Shown: piece by piece, positions 54,215-64,000 of the stretch | Position numbering within the stretch: the first letter of the stretch is position 1 | Layout of the letters: each line of letters starts with the position of its first letter | DNA from: Lytechinus pictus | Lineage: Eukaryota > Echinodermata > Echinoidea > Temnopleuroida > Toxopneustidae | Assembly (NCBI RefSeq): GCF_037042905.1 | Contig: NC_087247.1 | Coordinates: 62,986,920-63,050,919, forward strand | Direction of reading: 5' to 3' | DNA: 64,000 nt | The notes under the pieces: generated by a model | Seen by the model: the letters and a program-made list of their open reading frames with translations, nothing else | Told to the model about the DNA's origin: nothing | Database searches by the model: none | Program-made: the position numbers and the translations under genes

Positions 54215-56405
54215 ACATGTTCTATTATTAGTATTACGTAGGCCCTTAAAAAAGGTGCGTAGCTCTAGTCTAGAGCTAGAGCTAGATTAATGGTTGGCGC
54301 ATAGACTCTCTTGTACCAGGTGCAGATCTAGAGCCTGTGTCTTTACTTAGTCATGTTAGTACAGTACTACAGGGCGCGAATTGGCACTAGGGCCTACAGT
54401 GCAGTGCTGCGATCCAAAATTTTTGACAACTCTGAATGGTGGCTTTAATTTCTCCCTTAAAAATTTGAAATAAAATAGGGGGGGGAGGCAGTCGTAACAA
54501 TTGACCCCCTTTCCATGGATCTGCTATAGGTGACCCCACATGAAATTGCGACATCATGATCATGAACAGTACTTAGCGTAATGTGCCAAAAATTTTGAGG
54601 GGGCCTGACACTGACAATGGCGTAGGGGGCAAATCTTTTTGATAAAAACTGAGCAATCCAAAAATTTTACATTTTTTTTTAATACAAAAAAAAAAAAAAA
54701 AAAAAAAAAAAAATCGAAATTTTTGTTATCCCCTTTATTTTGTTTTTGAAAATTTTAGAGGGTCCATAGTCTCTCCCCCCCAAAAAAAAATGTACGCCAG
54801 TGAACGTGAATCTATACAGTGGCTAGAGATTAAAAATTGGTCTCAATTTAAAGCTTGTTATAATCCAACACTGCAATTTATTTCAATTAATTGAATTAAT
54901 TGAAATTAATGATCTGATGACCACTAAAGTAAAAATCTTGAAAATCCTTCATAAAAAAATTCTTGCAGAGAAACAAATCATATATATAATGTTATTTTGG
55001 GGATGAATGGAGACTATGGGATTGTTGTATTGTTAGTATTTAACATGCATTACTATGTTTTTTAAGGGGCTAGAATTTTGATTTTGGTCTCAATTGCATA
55101 TAACATCATTGATTATTTGTTTAAGATAGAAAATAAAAAATGATTAAAAAATTGCAGTTTTGGAATTTGGATATTCTAAGTTCATATAAATTTGCATATC
55201 TAAATTATGTTGAAGAAATGAACAAATCCCTTTAGGTTATTTATCATCTGAAAGGGAATTTCAATGATCAATCCAAATATTTTTTTCCAGTTTGTACTGA
55301 GCTAATTTTTTTCTGTTAAGTTTGAATCACTGTAATAAGTCCAACAATTGGAATCAACCATCAAAATGTCCTATCCTAGTAATGGTTTAATTCACCGGCA
55401 CAAACATATTACAGTAGTATATATTCATTTGATAATTTATACTGAAAGTAATCTCAATGCAAATATTTGTGTGACTTTATCTAGTCTTAATTTGTGACTC
55501 TCTAATAGGATTATTTATTTTCTCATTCAATATCTAACAGCTTAAATAGTTGAGGTATATACACTGGAGCAACTCAAGTGCATGTGTGACTTTTTGAGAA
55601 GAAACCACACAAGGCTGTTGGTTAGCAATCACCATGTAAAAGGGTAAGATATACAGCTTAATTTCAAATTAGCCAAAATTCTAATTGCTACCATTTTAAG
55701 TATTTATAGACAGGCTTATATTTTATGTTGGTAATCTCGATGCAAAGTTTCTCAAAGTGAAAAGAATATTCATGAAGAAGAAGTCATTACTGCCTGATAA
55801 TGTCGAACATAAAGTAGTTATAAAATACAATTTTTAAAAAAGGTTTCGTCTTCTTGAATAGAAAGAAAAAAATTTGTTTCAGGCATATTTGAAATGAGTA
55901 AGAATCCTCATGTTGATTATTAAATTTATACAACCCCCCTCCCCCCCCAAAAAAAAAAAAATAGAAAATGTACCTAATCTCACCTGGCTATGCTAGTGAT
56001 TGTGTAGACCTGAATCAATAATAGTTAAGTTCATTTAATTACCTCTTGCAATTCTTTGAAAATTATTATTGATTTTGATTTTTTTTTCTTTGATATGTCC
56101 ATTGGAAATGATGAAATCTTATTTTCTTACAATTACAAGTTTTGATTTAGATTTTCATGGAATAAAACTGAAAGAGTACAACACATCTTTCTTATAAATT
56201 CCTGATTTGAACTCTAGTTACATTAATAGATTGCAATTTTAAATTTTGATAACTTACAAAGTAGATAAATAATATTAATTATATGCCATGAAATGAGATT
56301 TTTGTCAAATAAATTTAGACATTCTTGACAAAGTGCAGAGTGTCTTTTCAATTAATATATAGCATATACCTATTTTATGATTTGTTTGTGTTTGCATTTT
56401 AAATA
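54215..56405. other. AT-rich interior of the 8.5 kb insertion
   Basis: Includes an A28 run (54686-54713), G and C runs and no recognised exon. A candidate exon ending CATGTAAAAGG|GTAAGA near 55642 could belong to the Myb-like gene. Confidence 0.4.
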
Positions 56406-56408
56406 AAG

Positions 56409-58436
56409 GTTTGCAGAAACCAGACAGAGAGCCTGTGTGGAGATGCTATTGGCTGCCCAGGTCGGACTGCCTCAAACCTGAGGCGGTCTTGGAGTGATCT
56501 AACAAAAGAGTGAATGATTATGCTAGGAATCAGACAAAGACTGGTATGTATTTTTATTTATAAGAGTTAAGAATATATTTTATATGCATCAAGAAGAATT
56601 AAAGATCACTATCTCTTAAATTTTATTTTGTTGTAATTGTCATGCAACTAATCCAAAATATCTAGAATTTTTTTACATCCACCCATCGGAGGTGGGTCCG
56701 AGGACAGGTTTTGGGGTTGTCTGGCCATCCTGTCTTTCTTAAATTATTCTGATAAGTAAAGAACTGTTTGATTTCAAACTTGTCCAAGAATGCATGTAGG
56801 ATTGATTATACTTTAATTATTTTGAGGGTATCAAGGTCAAAGGTGGCATGCCTTGTTCACCTGAATATACATAGTTCCTGTGATAAATAAAGAACCCTTT
56901 GATGGTTCAACTTCAACTTGGCAAATATATATTTGGGAGTGACAATGATCAGGTTAGGTCAAATGTAAAAATTCACCAGAGATCGTTGGCAAATTTGTGT
57001 GTTTAATATTTTTATCTTTTGATGTTGCAATGGCGGATGCATAAATTTCGAAACTTACAAATGTACCCCCATGATCCTCGACGGGTTAAGGATGGATTGG
57101 TGTCACGGCTAAATACTAATTAAAAAACAAGTATTATTCTTTGTCTATTTCAGTCATTCAGTAATTAAATTGTTGCATTTGTGGAAAACTTCATAACTGA
57201 ACAGTTCTGTGTGTAGTGACTTCAAAATTTGTTATTGACAGATTCTTCTTTGGCCTAGATCCCCTGTGTTTGTGGGGGGGGGGGGGTAGGCACAGATCTG
57301 GGGGGGTACACCCCCAAAAAAATTGTTGAAAGTACTGTGTATATATGCAAGTGATGACCATTTTTTTTGGGGTTGTCAACATTTTCTGGACAAAAGTGCC
57401 CCTCCTTTTGGAAATTCCTGGATCTGCGCCTGGGGTGAGGCGAGTCAAAATCACCCTTCATAGTTTTTTTTAAAGATCCTTCTGCTGTGATCCCTGTTTG
57501 CATGGAGAACATTTATAATTGTGGCATTACTGCACTTTGTTAAATCTTTAGGTGGTAAAGTGAAGCCAAATATGGAGATTGTGCTGGCAGCCATGAGGGA
57601 CAAGGCCAAGCATTGGGTCCATGGCCAGGAGACAGAGACTGGGGCATCTGAGCAACTGGTTAGTTTTACATAAAAGATTTATCACACAAAGGCACAACAA
57701 AGTTGAAAATATATATACCTAAGGATCATTGTATTAATTTTGCTATATTCTTTCATTCATTTTCTCGAGAAAGGAGCATAATTTCGATTGAAATTTGTAC
57801 AAGATGGTTCTCCCTATAGAAATAGGTAAACTGGTTTACAATGAAAAATTCAGATTTTTTAAAAGCTAGAATAATTATCACTAACCCATAGAATTCCTAT
57901 CATTCATTTTGAATTAATTAAATCTGAATTTTAACGGGGATAGTTCTTCTTTCCTCATGAAAATTTCTGCAAGGAATAGTAAGTAGCTTCAACTACTATT
58001 GCCAGATTGAGGGATTTTCGTTCAGAGTTGGTAAATGATTTAAGATTTCCAAAATGAAATAAAAATGTTGAATCATAGTAAGTCAATAAAAAAAAAATCA
58101 ATGCGGAATGGTTTGAAGATGTAATTAAAGTTAAGTCAAAAATTATTTTCTTGATGTGCAGCTTTCACATAAGGCAGCCTGCTTCTGGACATGGGGAAGC
58201 CAGAGGAGGAAAAGGAGGTTGAGGCGGAACCTCAAGCTGTTCCCAGGGCACCATTGACATCCAGGGTAGATGGGGTCTAGTTGATTTTTAGGACACCAAG
58301 ATGACACCCAGCATAAGAGAAGAGAAGGTGCTCTTCCTGTTATGACCAGCACACCAAGTACCAGGAGCATGGATCTGCAGCAAGTTCAGCAGGAGACGCT
58401 CAGAATGCAGCAGTTTGTTAATGGAAATCAGTAGTA
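56409..58436 (+). pseudogene. Degraded Myb/SANT-like gene in the 8.5 kb insertion
   Basis: Exon 56409-56543 (acceptor and exact start uncertain) encodes CPGRTASNLRRSWSDLTKE, then after an apparent 1-nt loss NDYARNQTKTG. Exon 57552-57658 continues in phase as GGKVKPNMEIVLAAMRDKAK and HWVHGQETETGASEQL. A third block from 58153 has an acidic segment (MGKPEEEKEVEAEPQ) and a Gln-rich tail (RSMDLQQVQQETLRMQQFVN) in different frames. WSDL plus a basic helix and TGG resembles Myb/SANT-like domains of NAIF1 and Harbinger accessory proteins. Stops and shifts show it is dead. Family assignment is by pattern only. Confidence 0.4.
57283..57432. mobile_element. Short G/C-run MITE fragment
   Basis: G14 and CAGATCTGGGGGGG at left, and GGAAATTCCTGGATCTGCGC at right, form inverted GGATCTG-type ends. 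A similar fragment is seen near 26085-26110. Non-coding. Confidence 0.45.
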
Positions 58437-58577
58437 ACATTGAACAATGCAACTTCCTCTCCATTTTTTTTTAAACTGGAAACCTGTTGAATATTGTTTT
58501 TAGAAAATGAAGTAAATCACCTTGAACTTTGGAAATTTCCAAAAGCATATATTTTAGCAAGTAATATGAAAATGAGT

Positions 58578-58733
58578 TATACCTTGGTCACATTTGGTGG
58601 CCTTACGGCAAGTCAAAATCAGTCGTTTTATGTATTACTATACGAACCACCTACATGAAGCTGGTACAAGGATGAGTAAAATGGTTGATTTCGACTCGCC
58701 ATAATGCCACCGGCGAATGTGACCTAGGCATAA
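58578..58733. mobile_element. Palindromic MITE, 156 bp
   Basis: TTATACCTTGGTCACATTTG and CGAATGTGACCTAGGCATAA are inverted, and pairing continues inward (GTCAAAATCAGTC and GGTTGATTTCGAC) for about 45 bp per arm. Ends TTA and TAA hint at a TTA-type target. Confidence 0.75.
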
Positions 58734-59261
58734 GTTGTTGATGTCATTGCCTCATAATTTTGAACAAAAAGTGACAAAGACTACATTCTTCAGGATTGAG
58801 AAAGTTAAACTTGAACTTTATTCTCATCTCAGTAGATAGAAGATAATGTTATTCATTCAATACTGCGGTAGAATTTGAACAAATGCCTTGCAATGCAACA
58901 TAAAAATTTAGGTTTTGAAATCTTGATGGGAATCCCTGTGCAAGAACAGTTTTAAAGTTTATTTATACATGTTCATATTGCAAGTCTGTTATATGATCTG
59001 TCAGCATTGTTTGTGGATCTCACACTGGTGTCATTAGCCATAGTTCCAATCTTACGCCATCTGCAAAACATTTTCCAAGGGTACTGTTATGTTGATTTAA
59101 AAGAAAAGGGACCTTGTCAACATTCAATCACATCTTTCAATACGCATATAAGGGTATGGGATACTGCATTGAAATTAAAATATGACTTGATAAAAATTAT
59201 TTTCAATTAAATTAAAAGTATTATAATGGTTCATAACAAGTTCTTTTGACTGTCACTCTGA

Positions 59262-59810
59262 CTGTTCTTAATAAGTGATTGCGAATAAAATTATTTGAAA
59301 TGTATAATTCAATGAGAAATGAATTGTTTAAAAGAGGATAAATTGCGAGAGAAGAGATAGAAAAAGAAAGAAAGTATTAAGAAAGAGACGTCTGAGTTGC
59401 GTGACTGTAATTTAATTGAAAAAAGAAAACTGTTCTTAATAAGTGATAAGTTTTTCCCTATTCTCGCTTGCAAATAAAATTGTTTTAAATGTATAATTCT
59501 ATGAGAAATAAATTGTTTAAAAGAGGATAAATTGCGAGAGAAAAGATAGAAAAAAGAAAGTATTAAGAAAGAGACATCCGAGTTGTGTGACCGTAATTTA
59601 ATTGAGAGAAGAAAACTGTTCTTAATAAGTGATAAGTCTTCCCCATTCTCAATTGCAAATTAAATTATTTTAAATATATAATTCAGAATTAAATTGTTTA
59701 AAAAGGAGAAAGGGAGAGAGAAGAGGAAGAAAAAGAAAGAAAGGAGAATTATTAAGAAAGAGATGTCTGATTTGTGTGACTGATATTTTAATTGACAGTA
59801 GAAATAAAAT
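59262..59810 (+). repeat. Three tandem units of about 170-186 bp
   Basis: Units begin CTGTTCTTAATAAGTGAT at 59262, 59430 and 59616 and contain AGAGGATAAATTGCGAGAGA and TATTAAGAAAGAGA. The third is more diverged. Purine-rich, no coding potential. It lies inside the 8.5 kb insertion. Confidence 0.85.
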
Positions 59811-59819
59811 GATTTAACC

Positions 59820-61600
59820 CTTAGGTCGGCGTCCGACTATAAAAATACAATTGCACCATCCCTCTTGGCCCATAAAGGAAAATATTCTTGATTGTTACAT
59901 AAAATATTACCAAGAAAAACATCAAGTCTTGTTCGCCCCCCCCCCCCCCCCCCCCCACCCATATAATTGCCACACCTTCAACACTATGGATCTATGTTTT
60001 ATGAAATTGCTAATTTGGATATTTTGGAAATATTTTTAACATTGCCAAGAAAGCAACAACAACAAAAAAGAACCTTTTTGAAATATTATGGACAAATGTG
60101 ATACAAAATGTTTTCCTCCACTTTTTCTAACAATATTATAATGTTTTGAATAATGGCATTGAGGAGGGGGTGGTGTGATTGAATTGCATGAATTTAATTA
60201 TTTGTTCCTTGTCAAATAATTTGGATATACATACTTTCATCCAATGTAAATACAATGTGTAGACCTAGGCTGTTTACCCCCCCCCCCTCTTCCAGAATAA
60301 TCCCCCTCTTGCTATCTCTCTTTCTCTCTCTCTTATTGTATGTTAGATGTTTGGGGACAGTTTCATCCCATCATGGAGGTTATCATTAATTGAGTTTTAT
60401 TCCTGGGTTTTATAAAGCAACCACAAAGAAAAAAATAAAACATCTCTCAGTTGTCCCCGTTCAGGAACTTTCGATGATGGCTAGTTTTTCTTACTTTATT
60501 ACATTTTGTTCCCAGCCTTCTATCATATACATGTAGACACAAGTGTGAAATTAAAAAGGAATCCACACAAATTTCGGGTCACTGTATTATATAGTGTAAG
60601 TTTTGATAAATATATCAGTCGGATATTTCATTTCCCCTTTTCATTTGTTTACGTGCTCGATCGTCGTCTGTCTTGGACTGGAGCAAGCCGAGCGACGGGA
60701 AAGAAAAATATAAGTTAGGTCTGTTTTTAGTGAAAGATAGACCTCCTCCGGCATGCCCCTCCTTCTCAATCATCACCCAGTTTTTATGACCTGTTAAAGA
60801 AAAATGAGACTGGCAAAGGTGAGAAATTAAGATGTCCAATGAGCGCGTCCTAATCTTACTTTGAAGTTCCAACTTATTTTTGCAAGTGCGGGACTGGGCC
60901 GTATCGACTGCTATTCAAGTTTTCCTCGTAAAATTGAACTTGCAGTACAAGTCTGTTCAATCGTTAAAATAAAGTTAGCTCATACTTCTGAGTATTTCAG
61001 TTGATTTAGGGTAGTATTTCTTGGTATGTCTCGTAGAACTTGTACATATTTGGATTTACAAAGATGGTTAAATGGTAAAAAACAGCAAAAATTGAGGCGG
61101 CTTAGGAGGTACTCCAACAACACATCGTTGCATATCGCATAGAGGTTGAACCAGCGGCCAACTCGCCAGCCGGAGGCTCTGGCGATATTCACGGTAGCAA
61201 AGAAAAAGAGCAGACTGCCTAAGTTCAAGTTCAACTTTAAAGCCTTATGTTTTGAGTAATTTAAAGTGTTTAGTCCAACTGCATCGCTCTATTCACAGCA
61301 TAACTTTTCAAAAACACTATAATCATATAGATTTACTTAAACTAGAACTAGATTCTATCTTAGAAGATTTTTATTATTGAGCTGTCACAGGGTTGATAAA
61401 TTAAAAAAAATGAAACCACCAACTAGTATTATTCCCCCCACTTCACTTAGAATCTAGATCTTCCTAGGCCCTATTTTTACTACATTATATGAAATTTTCT
61501 GTAATTACCTTATTGCGTAGCCTATACAAGGCTTATGTCACCCTTCTAATTATTCTTGAAGCCGTAGACAGGTGAATACTGTATATGGTACTTGGGACAG
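59820..61600. other. Right interior of the 8.5 kb insertion
   Basis: A C19-type run at 59937-59956. Otherwise mixed sequence without a recognised gene. A minus-strand open stretch near 61234-60980 (FFFATVNIARASGWRVGRWF) is not assignable. Confidence 0.35.
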
Positions 61601-61832
61601 ATCCTGAGCAGCTGCCTTGAAATAGTTTTGCCGGAGTTTTTAGGACTTTGCCGTTGGTACAGGAGCTACGGCAAAAACCCACTTGATTTGCCGGAGTTTT
61701 TTAAAAGTTTTGCCGTAAAAAACTCCGGCAAAGTTTTATGCAATGGAAAACTCCGGCAATTTTTTTTTTGCCGTAGTTTCCTGATTTTTTGCCGTAAAAA
61801 ACTCCGGCAAAAGTTTTATGCAACGGGGCCCT

Positions 61833-62345
61833 GGAGAGAGATTTGCAGACCCCTGTATTGCAGAACATGACCGTTATGGGGGAGGCAGCGTCATGGTGTG
61901 GGGAGGCATCACCTACGCCAACCGTACTCGTCTCTACGTGGTCCCAGGGGGAGCAATGACAGGAGTGAGGTACAGGGATGAGGTCCTTGAACCTATAGTG
62001 GTGCCATTTGCAGAAAATGTGGGACAAAACATCATTTTCATGGATGACAATGCCCGTGCCCACCGAGCTAGGGTGGTGACCGAGTTCCTTGAGGGCCAGG
62101 GGATTGAGCGTATGGAGTGGCCAGCGAGGTCCCCGGACTTAAACCCGATAGAGCACGTCTGGGACATGATGGGGAGGAGTCTCGAGCAGCTCGAAGCCCA
62201 TCCACTTGGACTGCAGCAGCTGGGTGTGGCTCTGGAGGCTGCATGGGATGCACTGGACGTCAGAGACATCAATCGCCTCATCAGCTCCATGAGACAGCGC
62301 TGTGAAGCCGTTATTGCTGCAGGAGGTGGTCACACTCGTTACTGA
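61833..62345 (+). pseudogene. Tc1-like transposase, 3' half
   Basis: Resumes in the matching frame with GERFADPCIAEHDRYGGGSV. Second Asp in IIFMDDNARAHRARV, then 34 residues to the Glu in DLNPIEHVWD, giving DD34E. It ends at TGA after GGGHTRY. No stops or shifts. Both halves are individually intact, so the damage is the insertion alone. Confidence 0.92.
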
Positions 62346-62972
62346 ACTGCCTGAAAGACACTCAGACATTCGTTTTTACCACTTCATGTCGGTAGCTGAT
62401 ACCCCTCAGGGCCCACTTTTCAGGATGTGCAGTGATGCGAGAGACATTGTACAACAACTGAAACCACCCATGCGTGAAATTGATTACAGCGTGTTTAAGG
62501 ACATTTAGGACAGTTGTACTGAGGTATTTCCAGAAATAAAACACCTTGTATAAAATCTTTATGTACGTTTTAAAAAGTGGTCCTTAACTTTTTTTGAGTA
62601 GTGTATATTCAATAAACCTAGTTGCATTGAACACCCTGGGAGAAGAGCACAATAATGTGTAAATATAACAATTTGGTTAATCTACAATTCAAATTATTCA
62701 AAAATACAAACATTTCAACCGCAATAATCCAGACAACTCTATTAATCCCCCAGCGAAAATACAGCTATATAGAAAAGAGCCATCAATTTTTATTTCACTA
62801 CAGAGAGATATTATCAATGATTCAAAATCATCCACAGCCCCAAAGAAATAGATATTTTACATCAATAGACCCCTCTATCCAATTATTTGCCATTGAAATG
62901 GTGTCTCCCTTCTGTAGTCAGTACATGAAGGTCAAATCATTTACAAAAATCTTATCATTGTTTAACAAGAGG

Positions 62973-63686
62973 CGAGCACATAATACGCCCACCTGTAACA
63001 CGGAAAATGGAGTTATTGGTCAAGCAAGAAAAGCGGAAAGTGGCGACTTTACCTTTGACCTTCTGACCTCAAAATCAATAGAATTCCTGGGATCTATGCT
63101 AGTTACGATACACCCAAAATTATATGAGCCTAGGTTAAAGGTAAATGCCAGTTGTGGTAACGATATCAAAATGAGTTCGTATCCAATGAAATGACCACCA
63201 AAGTGTCTGTTTGTATAAATAAAACATATGTGCCAAAGAATTCTGGAAGAAATTGTGTAATGGCTGAGAAATCAGCAAATAAGCACAGGATTCGGGTCAA
63301 GCTTCGGGCCGACATTCAAGGCAATCATAATACACTGTCCCACGTGCGCTTATCTGTGTTGGTGATCTTCAGTGTGAACATTTTTCAGCGTAGATTTCAA
63401 GATTTCACAAAGTTCAGTTTATGTAACTGTACCAGATCTAGATCCTCGATGATATACTGACAATTAAGCCTGGTTTACAGACTTTCTCATGAATTCAGTG
63501 TTTACTGCAACTACTGGCATTTTTCTTTAAGTCAAATTAAAGTTATCGCGTTAACAAGGACTTCAAAACGTAAGATGAAAACATGTCACTGTAATCTTGA
63601 CCTTTGACTGTTTGACCTCAAAATCAATAAGCTTCCTGGATCCATGCTATTATCATACACACCAAATTATATGAGCCTAGATTAAG
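62973..63686 (-). mobile_element. Second copy of the ATACGCCCG tandem-unit family, partial
   Basis: GCGAGCACATAATACGCCCA matches the left end at 48716. Two diverged units carry TTCCTGGGATCTATGCTAGT and AATTATATGAGCCTAGGTTA. The middle (about 63145-63520) is a different sequence, and the right side is cut by a TTAA MITE at 63691. Confidence 0.7.
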
Positions 63687-63690
63687 TTAA

Positions 63691-64000
63691 AGGACAAGTC
63701 CACCCCAACAAAAATTTGATTTGAACAAATAGAGAGAAAAAAAACCGTATAGCACTGAAAATTTCATCAAAATCGGATGTAAAATAGGAAAGTTATGACA
63801 TTTTAAAGTTTTATGGTTCAGTAAATCTGGTCCTTATTGTAAATCTGTAAAAATTGAAATATTGTAAAAAAAAAAAAAAAAAAAAAAAGAAATAGTGAGT
63901 GGGGGACATCATCGACTCTCTCATTTGCATGTTGCTGAGTTGTGCATTTAACTGTTTTTTGAAAAATAAAAGAAACTTTAAAATGTCTTAACTTTCTTCT
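63691..64000. mobile_element. TTAA-flanked MITE, family 2, copy 3 (runs off the window)
   Basis: TTAA at 63687-63690 followed by AGGACAAGTCCACCCCAAC and the family interior. An A22 run lies at about 63866. The right end is outside the window. Confidence 0.8.

Larger units (their letters stand above)
53296..61829. mobile_element. 8.5 kb insertion inside the transposase, with patterned terminal repeats
   Basis: Inverted ends GGGCCGTTGCATAAAACTTT and complement lie between CCAGG (53291-53295) and CCTGG (61830-61834), a probable short duplication around C(A/T)G. Each arm of about 170-200 bp is built of repeated TTTTGCC(A/G)GAGTTTTTT blocks in both orientations. Inside is a degraded spliced gene with a Myb/SANT-like segment, which would fit the accessory protein of PIF/Harbinger-type elements; no DDE nuclease was found. 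Classification is therefore tentative. Confidence 0.75.
52169..62603 (+). mobile_element. Tc1/mariner element, about 1.9 kb, split by an 8.5 kb insertion
   Basis: Ends CACTACTCAAAAAAAGTTAA and its complement are flanked by TA on both sides (52167-52168 and 62604-62605). The inverted repeats extend about 200 bp and include ATGGGTGGTTTCAGTTGTTG and CCTGAAAAGTGGGCCC on the left with counterparts at about 62403-62475. It encodes a DD34E transposase in two halves. It sits in the first visible MRPL9 intron (upstream of exon 2). Confidence 0.92.

Noticed and set aside
60980..61234. Minus-strand ORF as a possible Harbinger nuclease
   Set aside because: No DDE-type catalytic motifs or recognisable nuclease blocks. 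Composition alone is not enough.
62139..62369. Minus-strand ORFs over the transposase 3' half
   Set aside because: Shadows of the transposase reading frame. Catalytic motifs are on the plus strand only.

Overview
The window looks like animal nuclear DNA, most probably from a sea urchin or a close echinoderm relative. It is AT-rich, its genes have introns, and about half of it is repeats. The strongest evidence comes from two conserved genes whose exons I could join in frame. The first is metaxin-2 (MTX2) on the + strand: six exons between 24287 and 32116, plus a tentative first exon at 20483-20495. The total is 777 nt (258 residues), close to the vertebrate length. The second is mitochondrial ribosomal protein L9 (MRPL9) on the - strand, with six exons between 52119 and 42013 and the first exon missing. 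The two genes converge. The organism call rests on my memory of the repeat families, so it is an inference.

Region by region. 1-3454 is a DIRS-type tyrosine-recombinase retrotransposon whose reverse transcriptase has been deleted. 3737-6165 looks like the last exon and 3' UTR of an unidentified gene. 8514-17318 is a DNA-transposon-like repeat made of tandem units; a 7.8 kb segment with inverted-repeat ends has landed inside it. 18180-19475 holds a broken gene on the - strand. 20.5-32.1 kb is MTX2. Its introns carry two short TIR elements, a 173-bp perfect inverted repeat around 1.5 kb of mostly ATT/ATG-rich DNA, a dead non-LTR reverse transcriptase and other repeats. 32.1-42.0 kb is intergenic and consists mostly of tandem-unit elements and TTAA-flanked MITEs. 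42.0-52.1 kb is MRPL9, with its introns full of nested elements. 52.2-62.6 kb is a Tc1/mariner element whose DD34E transposase is split by an 8.5 kb insertion. The tail (62.6-64 kb) holds further repeats.

Two themes stand out. One is deep nesting with readable target-site duplications, up to three levels at 48.7-50.6 kb. The other is that several tandem-unit element families carry a consensus transcription-factor site once per unit: DR1 nuclear-receptor sites (17 perfect copies), TCAAGGTCA-type sites and RFX X-boxes. No rRNA, CRISPR array or bacterial feature was seen.
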